Shown piece by piece: positions 29,291 through 37,490 of a DNA stretch of 64,000 bases. A program made the position numbers and the translations under genes. The DNA comes from Thiothrix eikelboomii (GTDB taxonomy: Bacteria; Pseudomonadota; Gammaproteobacteria; Thiotrichales; Thiotrichaceae). The notes beneath the pieces are model-generated. The model saw only the letters and a program-made list of their open reading frames with translations. It had not been told where the DNA came from and searched no databases. The first letter of the stretch is position 1, and the number at the start of each line of letters is the position of its first letter. The DNA is taken from assembly GCF_900167255.1 (NCBI RefSeq), contig NZ_FUYB01000010.1:48501-112500 (forward strand), given 5' to 3'.

Positions 29291-29315
29291 GAGCGGTTAG
29301 CTAGCCTAGCCGCTC
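29291..29315. terminator. Hairpin between rne and the LMW phosphatase gene
   Basis: Ten-base arms GAGCGGTTAG and CTAGCCGCTC pair with one G-U around a CTAGC loop, overlapping the phosphatase stop. There is no strong T-run on either side, so its strength is uncertain. Confidence 0.45.
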
Positions 29316-29801
29316 TCGTTCTAATGAATGCTGGCGAATAATATGCGCTAACAACCCTTCTGAAGCATCTTCAATCATATCCAATACCCGCTCAAAACCT
29401 TGTGACCCGCCATAATAAGGGTCGGGTACTTCGCGCTCACGCCAACGACTGGCAAATTCCATAAACAGCTTAAGATTTTGGGCTTGTTTAGCCTGAGCAT
29501 AGGACTGTAAGGCTCGCAAATTCTGCAAGTCCATCGCTAGCACATAGTCAAATTCGGTAAAATCAGCGGCTTGGATTTTACGGGCGCGCTGCTGAGTCAG
29601 ATCAATCCCACGCCCTAAGGCTGCTTGTTGGGAACGTTGATCCGGTTGACTCCCCAGATGATACGCATGTGTTCCTGCCGAATCCACTTGAATGGCCTGT
29701 GCTAAACCCGAACGCTGTACGAAGCTTTCGAATACCGCTTGAGCTGTAGGGGAGCGGCAGATGTTTCCCATGCAGACGAAAAGAACACTAACTTTCTTCA
29801 T
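29301..29801 (-). CDS. Low-molecular-weight protein tyrosine phosphatase
   Basis: A 166-residue phosphatase. The P-loop VCMGNICRSPTAQAVF at residues 9-24 contains the CX5R(S/T) motif with nucleophile Cys and Arg, and VPDPYYGGSQGFERVLDMI near 128-146 carries the general-acid DPYY. In proteobacteria such enzymes often regulate polysaccharide kinases, but no wzc-like kinase lies here, so its target is open. It is transcribed toward rne and away from chrB. Confidence 0.93.
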   Translation of the reverse strand: MKKVSVLFVCMGNICRSPTAQAVFESFVQRSGLAQAIQVDSAGTHAYHLGSQPDQRSQQAALGRGIDLTQQRARKIQAADFTEFDYVLAMDLQNLRALQSYAQAKQAQNLKLFMEFASRWREREVPDPYYGGSQGFERVLDMIEDASEGLLAHIIRQHSLERERLG

Positions 29802-29961
29802 AAAATCAATACTCTACAACTAAATACTAAAGCTAGTCACAGTAAAAATCGCGTCTTAGCGAACAAGAATCAACCCATTACGCGATTATTTTAGCTTACT
29901 GGAAACTCACTAAGAATTATTTATTTATGGCTAAAAAGCTATAACCAGCAGTATACTCAGT

Positions 29962-29977
29962 TTAATAAATGTATTAA
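29962..29977. promoter_or_regulatory. Palindrome just upstream of chrB
   Basis: TTAATA-AATG-TATTAA is a 16-bp inverted repeat, 12 bp before the chrB ATG. Its position suits an operator overlapping the promoter or leader of chrBA. ChrB proteins are chromate-responsive regulators, so autoregulation here is plausible. Confidence 0.35.
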
Positions 29978-29989
29978 GTATTTCAAAAA

Positions 29990-30928
29990 ATGTCTTGGTT
30001 ATTACTTATAATTTCCCTCCCAACAGAAAATGCGACGGCTCGCATGCGCATTTGGCGAGCATTAAAAGGACTTGGTTGTGCTAGTTTACGTGATGGGGTC
30101 TGGTTGCTTCCTTCCAATGCAGGAACTCAAGAGCATTTTAAAAACATTGCTGATGACACGCGCCGCTCGGGCGGTGAGGCATGGGTATTAGCTTTACAAG
30201 TTGATCATACACAAGCAGAAAATTTCCCTAGTTTGTTTGATCGTGGTGCAGATTACCATGCATGGCTGGAAGAGTTAAGGCAACTTGACCCACTAGCAGA
30301 TGATCTGATAGCAACACGTAAACAGCTGAAAAATTTGAAAAAAAAACTATCAACTTTAACTGATACTGATTATTTCATACATCCACTTCAAGCCATAGCC
30401 TATGAGCGTTTGCAACTGGCTGAATCAGCTTTGCAAAAATGTCTAATTATGAGCGAACCTTGTTTTCAAGCGGGTGAGTTGGAGCTATTAGCAAGGGCTG
30501 ATTTTCAAAATAAAACCTGGGCCACCCGTCACGATTTATGGATTGATCGACTTGCTTCGGCATGGTTCATCCAACGCTTTATTGATGCACAAGCGAGTTT
30601 TCTTTGGTTAGAACAAGCGATTGATTGCCCTGCTGAGGTCTTAGGGTTTGATTTTGATGGAGCTCGCTTTACCCATGTCGGCCATTATGTGACTTTTGAA
30701 GCCTTATTTCATAGTTTCGGATGGGGGCATGATCTTGGGCTACAACGACTAGGGCAATTAGTACATACCCTCGATGTTGGTGGAAATACTCCCGAAGCAG
30801 CTGGGTTTGCCTTAGTCCTAAAAGGTTTGAAACATCGTATCACCGATGATGATCAGTTGCTCATCGCAGGTGGGCAACTACTCGATGATCTTTATTATGC
30901 TTTTTCCCTACAGGAGACCACTTCTTGA
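29990..30928 (+). CDS. chrB: Chromate resistance regulator ChrB
   Basis: A 312-residue protein with the two ChrB domains. The N-terminal ChrB_N domain includes RMRIWRALKGLGCASLRDGVWLLP (residues 18-40) and a coiled segment near 105-120. The C-terminal domain includes WATRHDLWIDRLASAWFIQR near 180-200 and HVGHYVTFEALFHSFGWG near 228. ChrB is known to sense chromate and control chrA expression. The stop overlaps the TTG start of chrA, so the two are translationally coupled. No Shine-Dalgarno sequence stands out. Confidence 0.92.
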   Translation: MSWLLLIISLPTENATARMRIWRALKGLGCASLRDGVWLLPSNAGTQEHFKNIADDTRRSGGEAWVLALQVDHTQAENFPSLFDRGADYHAWLEELRQLDPLADDLIATRKQLKNLKKKLSTLTDTDYFIHPLQAIAYERLQLAESALQKCLIMSEPCFQAGELELLARADFQNKTWATRHDLWIDRLASAWFIQRFIDAQASFLWLEQAIDCPAEVLGFDFDGARFTHVGHYVTFEALFHSFGWGHDLGLQRLGQLVHTLDVGGNTPEAAGFALVLKGLKHRITDDDQLLIAGGQLLDDLYYAFSLQETTS

Positions 30929-32271
30929 ACCCGATACCACAAACTGCACCACCCACTCCCAGTTTAGGGCAAGCTTTTGCCTATTGGCTGAAGCTGGGTT
31001 TCATTAGTTTTGGTGGACCAGCCGGACAAATTGCTATCATGCACACTGATTTGGTGGAAAAGAAACGCTGGATTTCAGAGCAACGCTTTTTGCATGCTTT
31101 GAACTATTGCATGTTATTGCCAGGCCCTGAAGCCATCCAGTTAGCTATTTACATCAGTTGGCTAATGCATGGCATGCTCGGCGCTTTGATTGCAGGGGTC
31201 TTGTTCTTCCTCCCGGCTTTTTTATTGTTATCCGTATTGGCGGGTGTCTATCTAGCATGGGGAGATCTACCCTTAATCGCAGGTATTTTTTATGGCATTA
31301 AGCCCGCTGTGGTAGCCATCGTCTTATTTGCCGCGTGGCGAATTGGTTCAAAAGCCTTGAAAAATCAATTCTTATGGGGAATTGCCGCCCTCGCTTTCAT
31401 TGGAATTTTCGTATTTGGTATCGGGTTTCCGTGGATTGTATTAGCCGCAGGTATAGTCGGCGTCATCGGTGGAAAGTTAATGCCTGATCAATTTAAAGGC
31501 GGCAGTGGCCATGGGGCCTCCCATCAAACCTATGGAGCATCCGTGATTGACGACCATACTCCAACCCCTGCTCATGCCCAATTCTCGTGGATAAAACTGT
31601 GGGTCACAGTGGCGATTTTCGTTGCTATTTGGGGCGTGGCTATGCTGATGGTCAGTGGACAACCTACCCTCAACGCGATGGGGAGTTTTTTTACTAAAGC
31701 TGCCTTTCTGACCATTGGTGGCGCTTATGCAGTACTGCCTTATGTTTATCAAGGTGGAGTTGAACATTACGGCTGGTTAACGGGTGCGCAGATGATGGAT
31801 GGTCTTGCTTTAGGTGAGGCCACGCCAGGACCACTGATTATGATCGTCACTTGGGTGGGCTATTTAGGTGGGGTTGCTAAGCAAGTAGGGGTTAATCCGA
31901 TAGCAGCTGGTTTTGCTGGAGCGACTGTGGCGACTTTCTTTACCCTTTTGCCATCGTTTTTATTCATTCTTGCTGGCGGCCCTTTAGTTGAAAGCACGCG
32001 CAATAATTTGAAGTACACCGCACCCTTAACAGCAATTACCGCAGCAGTGGTCGGCGTGATTCTAAATTTAGCTGTTTTCTTTGCTTGGCATACCTTTTGG
32101 CCGCAAGGTACTGCAACAACACCGTTTGCAGGTAAGTTTGAATGGTTTCCCTTATTAGTCGCTATTGCTGCTTTTTTAGCGCTGTGGAAATATAAACAAG
32201 ATGTGATGAAAGTAATTGGTGTTTCCGCCTTGCTAGGCTTGGTTTATACCTTGGTAATTAAGTTTTTTTGA
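30925..32271 (+). CDS. chrA: Chromate transporter ChrA, long form
   Basis: A 448-residue inner-membrane transporter that exports chromate. Two homologous CHR domains are visible: GFISFGGPAGQIAIMH near residue 30 with LLPGPEAIQLAIYI near 70, and AFLTIGGAYAVLPYVYQGG near 258 with GLALGEATPGPLIM near 290. About eleven hydrophobic helices are spread over the protein. The linker (near 190-215) is histidine-rich (GGSGHGASHQTYG). The start is TTG, overlapping the chrB stop as TTGA. Chromate resistance is inferred from the family; some CHR proteins move sulfate analogues less specifically. Confidence 0.92.
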   Translation: MNPIPQTAPPTPSLGQAFAYWLKLGFISFGGPAGQIAIMHTDLVEKKRWISEQRFLHALNYCMLLPGPEAIQLAIYISWLMHGMLGALIAGVLFFLPAFLLLSVLAGVYLAWGDLPLIAGIFYGIKPAVVAIVLFAAWRIGSKALKNQFLWGIAALAFIGIFVFGIGFPWIVLAAGIVGVIGGKLMPDQFKGGSGHGASHQTYGASVIDDHTPTPAHAQFSWIKLWVTVAIFVAIWGVAMLMVSGQPTLNAMGSFFTKAAFLTIGGAYAVLPYVYQGGVEHYGWLTGAQMMDGLALGEATPGPLIMIVTWVGYLGGVAKQVGVNPIAAGFAGATVATFFTLLPSFLFILAGGPLVESTRNNLKYTAPLTAITAAVVGVILNLAVFFAWHTFWPQGTATTPFAGKFEWFPLLVAIAAFLALWKYKQDVMKVIGVSALLGLVYTLVIKFF

Positions 32272-32426
32272 GAGGGGTGGCCTATAATACTTTGTCATCG
32301 TCTAAAAAAATGAAAGCTAATGACATGGATCATACCCTGCAGGCTCACTAAAATTGATGTAGGATCTTTACTGTCAATGAAATTCATACAGGAACTGATG
32401 AAGCTTTTTGGAGTTGAACGGCGAAC

Positions 32427-32837
32427 ATGAAACGTCCGATTAGTAGGACTTTTTTGTATTACGGGTATTTCTACCTGTTCATGTGCATATGGTTGGGCAT
32501 TCAGCCAACTTGGGCTGTACAACATGTGCATTTGGCAGAGCAACACCATCATGATGGCTTTGAGCATCAACATCAGGCCGTGGCACATACGCCACATAGA
32601 CAAAACCTTGCAGAGCATGCGTCACATCATTGGGCAAGAATTGTTGATATTGATTTAAAATATCATCTGTCCAAACTGAATAAACACAATAGCCCTAGCC
32701 TAGGGCTATTTCAAACCATCAACTTCAATCTTGCCGGGCTAATACCGTTCATTCTACGCACTGGTTTAGCCCTAGATCTCAAACCAAGGCTGATACCCTA
32801 CCGAAACCCACCAGCTCGCGCACCGCCTTTAGGATAA
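32427..32837 (+). CDS. Small exported His-rich protein of the metal locus
   Basis: A 136-residue protein I cannot assign to a family. A hydrophobic N-terminal stretch (TFLYYGYFYLFMCIWLGI) and a cut site near TWA-VQ indicate export. The mature start is rich in histidine (VHLAEQHHHDGFEHQHQ, then HTPHRQN and HASHHW), suited to binding Ni, Co, Zn or Cu. A second hydrophobic segment lies near 95-112, and the end is Pro/Arg-rich (YRNPPARAPPLG), like some DUF2946-type copper-associated proteins. It lies just upstream of the HupE-type permease. Confidence 0.65.
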   Translation: MKRPISRTFLYYGYFYLFMCIWLGIQPTWAVQHVHLAEQHHHDGFEHQHQAVAHTPHRQNLAEHASHHWARIVDIDLKYHLSKLNKHNSPSLGLFQTINFNLAGLIPFILRTGLALDLKPRLIPYRNPPARAPPLG

Positions 32838-32911
32838 ACAACGAATCAATCAGTCAAAGCGATGAGCTTGATTTATTTCCGTAGTTTGTTTAAACAACTT
32901 AAAGGTATTTT

Positions 32912-34075
32912 ATGGCTTTTATCTCGCAGCCAATACGTTGGGTATTGGTTTTATTGGCATTGCTATTTGCCAGCCAAGCCTTTGGGCATGGTATGTCTGA
33001 TGCAGAAAAACAAAGCATTATTGAAGGTGGCAATCTGCGCTATTTGTGGATTGGCGCAACACATATGCTGTCTGGTTATGACCACCTCGCCTTTGTATTT
33101 GGCATTGTTTTCTTCCTAACTCGCTTTAAAGATATTGTTAAATACATTACTGCCTTTACGGTAGGTCACAGTATCACGCTGATCATTGCCACCTTTAATG
33201 GCATTAAGATCAATTATTTTTTGATTGATGCGATTATTGCGCTCAGCGTTTGCTATATCGCTTTTCAAAACTTGGATGGCTTTAAAAAGTACTTAAACCT
33301 CAATCCGCCCAATATGTTAGCGATGATTTTTGGCTTAGGCTTAATTCATGGTTTAGGTTTATCGACTCGTTTGCAGCAATTACCTCTCAGTGAAGATCAG
33401 CTATTGATGAATATTATTTCCTTCAATGTGGGGATCGAGTTGGGACAAATCGCAGCCTTGGCGGTCATGCTCGTGGTTATTAACTTATTCAGAAAGAGCC
33501 GCTATTTCCCAAGCTTTAGCCAGATCGCTAATTATGCCCTGATCGTGTTTGGTGCGGTCCTGTTCTTAATGCAGATGCATGGTTATGTGCATAGCAAGCA
33601 TCCTGAAGAGTTTATGCCTACACCTGTAGCACCAACGATGACACTTTCAGCAGCGCAGCAGGCGTTATCGACTAGCAGCCCTGCATGGCGTGATACGCAA
33701 ACCATACCATTAGCAGTGGGAGCTGAGCTAGAGTTTAAGCTTAAATTCGAGAAGGATGCAGTGCTTGAATACACTTGGAAAACCGATGGAGCCGCAGTTT
33801 TCTATGATTTTCATGGCGAACCTGCAGGCGATACCACCGGCTATTTTAAAAGCTATAAAACCGATACTAGTACTCAAGCCAGTGGTAGTTTAACCACGCC
33901 ATTCAAAGGTACACATGGTTGGTATTGGAAAAATACCTCCACCACGCCCGTGGTGATCACGGTACAAACTCAAGGCCCTTATGAACCGTTAGCGAACACC
34001 GCACCACCACCGGCTCCCACTGCTACCAACGCATCAGGATCAGCCCCCGCCAAAACCCATGACTCGATTGATTAA
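32912..34075 (+). CDS. HupE/UreJ-family metal permease with fused C-terminal periplasmic domain
   Basis: A 387-residue protein in two parts. Residues 1-24 are a signal peptide or first helix ending before HGMSD. Residues 30-230 form the HupE/UreJ membrane domain, with metal-binding HMLSGYDHLAFVFG near 50-64, FTVGHSITLI near 88 and GLIHGLGLS near 142. Homologues take up nickel or cobalt. Residues 245-365 are a separate soluble domain (LEYTWKTDGAAVFYDFHGEP, KGTHGWYWKNTSTTPVVITV) that resembles proteins usually annotated 'transmembrane anchor protein' and found as separate genes beside hupE. A Pro/Ala-rich tail ends it. The fusion is unusual as far as I know. Confidence 0.8.
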   Translation: MAFISQPIRWVLVLLALLFASQAFGHGMSDAEKQSIIEGGNLRYLWIGATHMLSGYDHLAFVFGIVFFLTRFKDIVKYITAFTVGHSITLIIATFNGIKINYFLIDAIIALSVCYIAFQNLDGFKKYLNLNPPNMLAMIFGLGLIHGLGLSTRLQQLPLSEDQLLMNIISFNVGIELGQIAALAVMLVVINLFRKSRYFPSFSQIANYALIVFGAVLFLMQMHGYVHSKHPEEFMPTPVAPTMTLSAAQQALSTSSPAWRDTQTIPLAVGAELEFKLKFEKDAVLEYTWKTDGAAVFYDFHGEPAGDTTGYFKSYKTDTSTQASGSLTTPFKGTHGWYWKNTSTTPVVITVQTQGPYEPLANTAPPPAPTATNASGSAPAKTHDSID

Positions 34076-34106
34076 TTAGATTATTACACTGACTTAGGAG
34101 CATTTA

Positions 34107-34478
34107 ATGATGAAAACGCTATTCACTTCAATGGCTATCACTAGCTTACTACTGATGGTCAACCCTGCTATGGCTGGAACAGGGCATAGTCATGGCCCAA
34201 GCGGGCATGGACATGAACATGCCGTCAAAGAAATCAGTAGTGAAGAGGCTACCACCAAAGCAACGGCTGAAGTAGCACGGCTGGTTGAAGCTAAAAAAAT
34301 TGATGCGAGCTGGTCAACGATTAAAGCGGACAGTGTGGAAAAAAAGACCTTCAATGAGCGTTTAGAATGGGTGATTAAATTCAACAATGAAGCCGTGACG
34401 GATGAAACTAAGCGCCAACTTTATGTATTCTTGTCACTGAGCGGAGATTATATGGGAGCTAATCACACGGGGAATTAG
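34107..34478 (+). CDS. DUF6488-family small exported His-rich protein
   Basis: A 123-residue exported protein. The signal peptide ends at PAMA-GT, followed at once by the His-rich GHSHGPSGHGHEH. The rest matches small proteins I recall as DUF6488: EATTKATAEVARLVEAKKID, DASWSTIKADSVEKKTFNER and LYVFLSLSGDYMGANHTG. Function is unknown; the His cluster and the neighbouring permease suggest periplasmic metal handling. TAGGAG precedes the ATG, and a strong terminator follows, so it ends the operon that starts with the His-rich gene at 32427. Confidence 0.75.
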   Translation: MMKTLFTSMAITSLLLMVNPAMAGTGHSHGPSGHGHEHAVKEISSEEATTKATAEVARLVEAKKIDASWSTIKADSVEKKTFNERLEWVIKFNNEAVTDETKRQLYVFLSLSGDYMGANHTGN

Positions 34479-34507
34479 ATCACTTTAAATTAACCCACTA
34501 CCTGCAG

Positions 34508-34530
34508 AACTGAGGGTACTCCTCAGTTTT
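34508..34530 (+). terminator. Terminator of the His-rich/HupE operon
   Basis: A perfect 8-bp stem, AACTGAGG with CCTCAGTT, and a 5-nt loop GTACT run into TTTT. It lies 30 nt after the DUF6488 gene. Confidence 0.7.
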
Positions 34531-34567
34531 GCACACTTGTACATATCAACAGAAGAACCTAACCTCC

Positions 34568-35605
34568 TCAATGTCGATGATGTGCATCAGGATAATGGGC
34601 ATGAGTATGGGTCATTGGCTTATGCTGATGCCAATGCCGATGTCGCTCACCGACTTGAACCGGAAAATCGTGCTCATGTTGATGATGCTCATCATGTACA
34701 TGACTATGCTCATGTTCTAAGGCCGGATGCTCATGTTCATGACTGTGATACTCGGTAAGATGTAACCACAAACCTAAGGCCATTAAAGCCCCAGCGATGA
34801 CTAAGGCTAAGCTGATCGGTTCATCTAAGATAATGATGGCTAATATGGCCCCAAAAAAAGGAGCGATTGAAAAATATGCACCAGTACGTGCCGTACCTAA
34901 ATGCCTTAGCCCAACAATAAACAAACTTAAACTCACACCGTAGGCTAAAAACCCCAATAGCAAAGCACTGAATAAGGTACTGAACTCTGGTAACTTAGCC
35001 CCTAAGATTAAAGCCAAGCTCAAGTTCACACTCCCTGCGACTAGACCTTTCACACTCGTGAGCCAAGTAGCATCATTGAGCGACACTTTGCGTGTTAAAT
35101 TATTATCCAGCCCCCACATGAAACAGGCGGCTAATACCGCTAAAGCTGGCCACAGCGTACCGAAACTAGCTTCATTAGACCAACTCAAGACCACCGCACC
35201 CAAAACAATCGCAAACATGCCTAAGGCAATACGCCAATCGACATTCTCGCGGAACACTAGCCAAGCCAATAAGGCAGTAAACACCCCTTCTGCATTCAAT
35301 AATAAGGAAGCCCCTGAGGCTGGCATCGCCTGTAAGCCCACCAAAAGCAAGACAGGCGCAATCATCCCCCCCGCTAAAATCGCACCCAATAGCCAAACAA
35401 TCTCAGATTTAGGCAAATTCACTTTCGGTGCATGCGTCAAGCGGCGGTACAGCCATAAGCCTAGGCCTGACCCCAGATACAAAAGCCCAGCCAATAACCA
35501 AGGATTGATTTCGCCCAGCAAAAGTTTAGCCAATGGTGTGCTCGCACCAAATAAGGCAGCGGCGGTTAACGCGGCAACGACTCCGGGTGAATGGTGAAAA
35601 TTCAC
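34568..35605 (-). CDS. EamA/DMT-family transporter with His-rich C-terminal tail
   Basis: A 345-residue membrane protein. Ten hydrophobic helices in two EamA repeats span about residues 8-285 (ALFGASTPLAKLLLGEINPW at the start, LRHLGTARTGAYFSIAPFFG in the second repeat). The last ~60 residues carry more than 20 histidines, in blocks such as HSHEHEHPALEHEHSHVH and HTHAHYPDAHHRH. Such tails bind divalent metals and usually buffer or gate metal transporters. Drug/metabolite transporters of this kind have varied substrates, so a metal role is inferred from the tail and the neighbouring genes. It converges on the DUF6488 gene. Confidence 0.85.
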   Translation of the reverse strand: MNFHHSPGVVAALTAAALFGASTPLAKLLLGEINPWLLAGLLYLGSGLGLWLYRRLTHAPKVNLPKSEIVWLLGAILAGGMIAPVLLLVGLQAMPASGASLLLNAEGVFTALLAWLVFRENVDWRIALGMFAIVLGAVVLSWSNEASFGTLWPALAVLAACFMWGLDNNLTRKVSLNDATWLTSVKGLVAGSVNLSLALILGAKLPEFSTLFSALLLGFLAYGVSLSLFIVGLRHLGTARTGAYFSIAPFFGAILAIIILDEPISLALVIAGALMALGLWLHLTEYHSHEHEHPALEHEHSHVHDEHHQHEHDFPVQVGERHRHWHQHKPMTHTHAHYPDAHHRH

Positions 35606-35694
35606 AAAGCGACCTCACTGGCTACTCAACTCGTCCAAGCTTAAAATAGAGTATCGGTGAGTTCAAGTTCACTGAAGGTTGGCTAAGCTTGGTT

Positions 35695-35773
35695 TTATAG
35701 CAGTTCTACTCTAAAAATTTTAAATTAGCTAAAATTATACAAATTTATATAAGATAAAAATAATTTGCTATAA
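35695..35773. promoter_or_regulatory. Separated inverted sites in an AT-rich intergenic region
   Basis: TTATAGCA (35695-35702) and its exact reverse complement TGCTATAA (35766-35773) flank about 63 bp of AT-rich DNA between the divergent EamA and lipoprotein genes. They could be paired operator sites. The match is 8 bp long in AT-rich sequence, so chance is possible. Confidence 0.25.
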
Positions 35774-35837
35774 GACCTAAAATCAGAACTGTATTATCAT
35801 AGAAAATATTGATCACAATAAATATGGGCTAAAGAAA

Positions 35838-36875
35838 ATGAAAAAATTAAGTGTGCTCGGTACCTTGTTAGTACTGACTGGTTGCACAGTTGTGCCTATT
35901 CCTCTCAATACTGCTTTACTACCGGGTTTAGTACCTCAGTCCCCCCCCACCCATCGTGCTTTGCAAACCGAAATCGGCAGGCCTGTGTTCTCGAATCCCT
36001 ATGCTAGTGCGACGATTGTCCCCCCCCAACTCAGCCCAACTGCCCCTGTCGGTAGCACTGCACCGACCGCAAGCACAACTATATCCACACCCTTGCCGAA
36101 TCTGCCGATCATCACTACCGGTACAGTGACCTCTTCGCAAGAGATGAATGCTATCGGTGAACGGATTTTTCGGAATGAAACTGAAGGAGATGCCCGTCAA
36201 TTATTGCGCTGGCATTCACAAGGCAATTTCGCTGATTTAGGAATCGGCCACCTCGTTTGGTATCCGGCTAATCAACGCGGACCGTATACCGAAACTTTTC
36301 CAAGCTTTCTTAACTATGTACAAAGCAAGAATGTCCCCTTACCGACTTGGTTAGCTAATCGTCCGAATCAAGCTAGCCCTTGGGCTAATAAGGCGGCTTT
36401 TGAGCGCGCTAAAGACGATCCACAGCTGCGCGAATTGGCCAATTTCTTGCAGAAAACCCTCGGTTTGCAAGCGGCTTTTATGACCGATCAATTGCGTAGA
36501 AATTTGCCTACGATGGTACAAACTCTACCTGCTCCGTATCGTCAAGCGGCTTTGAACAATTTCCAAGTCATGGAAAAAACACCGGGCGGTGTCTACCCAA
36601 TGTTAGACTATATGGTCTTCCAAGGGAGTGGTACGAGTAGTAATGAACGCTATAACGGCCTTGGTTGGGGTCTTTTACAAGTACTGCTTAATATGGAAAC
36701 CGTGCAACCCGGTCCGAATGCTTTAGCTGAGTTTATGCGCTCTGCTAATGATTCGGTCATGCATCGGGTAGCCGCCGCACCCGCTGAACGTCGGGAAGCA
36801 CGCATGCTATCCACGTGGCAAACACGCATCCGCACTTATAAACTGCCTACCCGTGTTGGTGTGGCGAGTCGCTAA
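35838..36875 (+). CDS. Conserved lipoprotein of unknown function
   Basis: A 345-residue lipoprotein. The lipobox LTGC places the acylated cysteine at residue 16. A Pro/Ser/Thr-rich linker runs to about 95, followed by a globular domain. That domain contains IGERIFRNETEGDARQLLRW, a GIGHLVWYP motif near 135 and FPSFLNYVQSKNVPLPTWL. I recall similar unnamed proteins with a GIGHF-WYP motif in other gammaproteobacteria but no activity; a glycan-hydrolase-like role is only a guess. A strong hairpin separates it from convergent scpB. Confidence 0.75.
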   Translation: MKKLSVLGTLLVLTGCTVVPIPLNTALLPGLVPQSPPTHRALQTEIGRPVFSNPYASATIVPPQLSPTAPVGSTAPTASTTISTPLPNLPIITTGTVTSSQEMNAIGERIFRNETEGDARQLLRWHSQGNFADLGIGHLVWYPANQRGPYTETFPSFLNYVQSKNVPLPTWLANRPNQASPWANKAAFERAKDDPQLRELANFLQKTLGLQAAFMTDQLRRNLPTMVQTLPAPYRQAALNNFQVMEKTPGGVYPMLDYMVFQGSGTSSNERYNGLGWGLLQVLLNMETVQPGPNALAEFMRSANDSVMHRVAAAPAERREARMLSTWQTRIRTYKLPTRVGVASR

Positions 36876-36905
36876 AGCGAATCCGTATTCATTTATATTC
36901 ATTGA

Positions 36906-36948
36906 GCTATCGGTTAGTTAACAGTCTGCTAGTTAATTAACCGATAGC
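36906..36948. terminator. Bidirectional hairpin between lipoprotein gene and scpB
   Basis: 17-bp arms GCTATCGGTTAGTTAAC and GTTAATTAACCGATAGC pair with one G-U around a 9-nt loop. It sits between convergent genes and has A/T-rich stem tips rather than a long T-run. Confidence 0.6.
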
Positions 36949-36959
36949 GAGTTTGACGC

Positions 36960-37490
36960 TTAAACCACTAAATCCTTAAGCTCTGCCAATTGCGGCAAAT
37001 CGTCTAGCGACTTTAAATTAAAATAATCTAAAAACTGTTTTGTCGTCCCTAGCAGTTCAGGTCGCCCCGGTACTGGCTTATGGCCTAAGACCCGCACCCA
37101 ATCACGCTCGATTAAGGCTTTCAGGACATTCGCATTCACCGCCACCCCACGAATAGCCTCTAACTCAGCACGAGTAATCGGTTGACGCCATGCAATTAAT
37201 GCCAAAGTTTCTAAAAATACCCGTGAATACTTAGGGATTGGCTCTTCTTGATGTTTAACCACCCACTGACTATACCGCTGCTTCGTTTGTAAACGATAGC
37301 CTCGGGCAGTTTCAATTAAATCAAAACTCCGCTCTTGGGTTTGCGCCGCTAATTGTTTTAAAGCCACTTGGATAGCAACCGAATCCACCGACTCATCTTG
37401 AGTAAAAAATTGAGTTAACTGCGCTACGGTTAAGGGCTGATTGGCCGTTAGCAAAATCGCCTCTAGAATTAAGACTAACTCCATTTTCAT
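36960..37490 (-). CDS. scpB: Segregation and condensation protein B
   Basis: A 176-residue winged-helix subunit of the SMC-ScpAB (condensin-like) complex. ELVLILEAILLTANQPLTVAQL opens the first winged helix (first 20 residues shown), and YSRVFLETLALIAWRQPITR near 90-110 is the family signature, with GRPELLGTTKQFLDYFNL near the end. Its ATG overlaps the scpA stop (ATGA). Spacing to trpS and yciO upstream is the conserved yciO-trpS-scpA-scpB order. No smc gene is in the window. Confidence 0.93.
   Translation of the reverse strand: MKMELVLILEAILLTANQPLTVAQLTQFFTQDESVDSVAIQVALKQLAAQTQERSFDLIETARGYRLQTKQRYSQWVVKHQEEPIPKYSRVFLETLALIAWRQPITRAELEAIRGVAVNANVLKALIERDWVRVLGHKPVPGRPELLGTTKQFLDYFNLKSLDDLPQLAELKDLVV

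Noticed and set aside
34529..34758. Methionine-rich plus-strand frames antisense to the EamA tail
   Set aside because: The Met-rich pattern is simply the complement of the CAT/CAC histidine codons of the His-rich tail.
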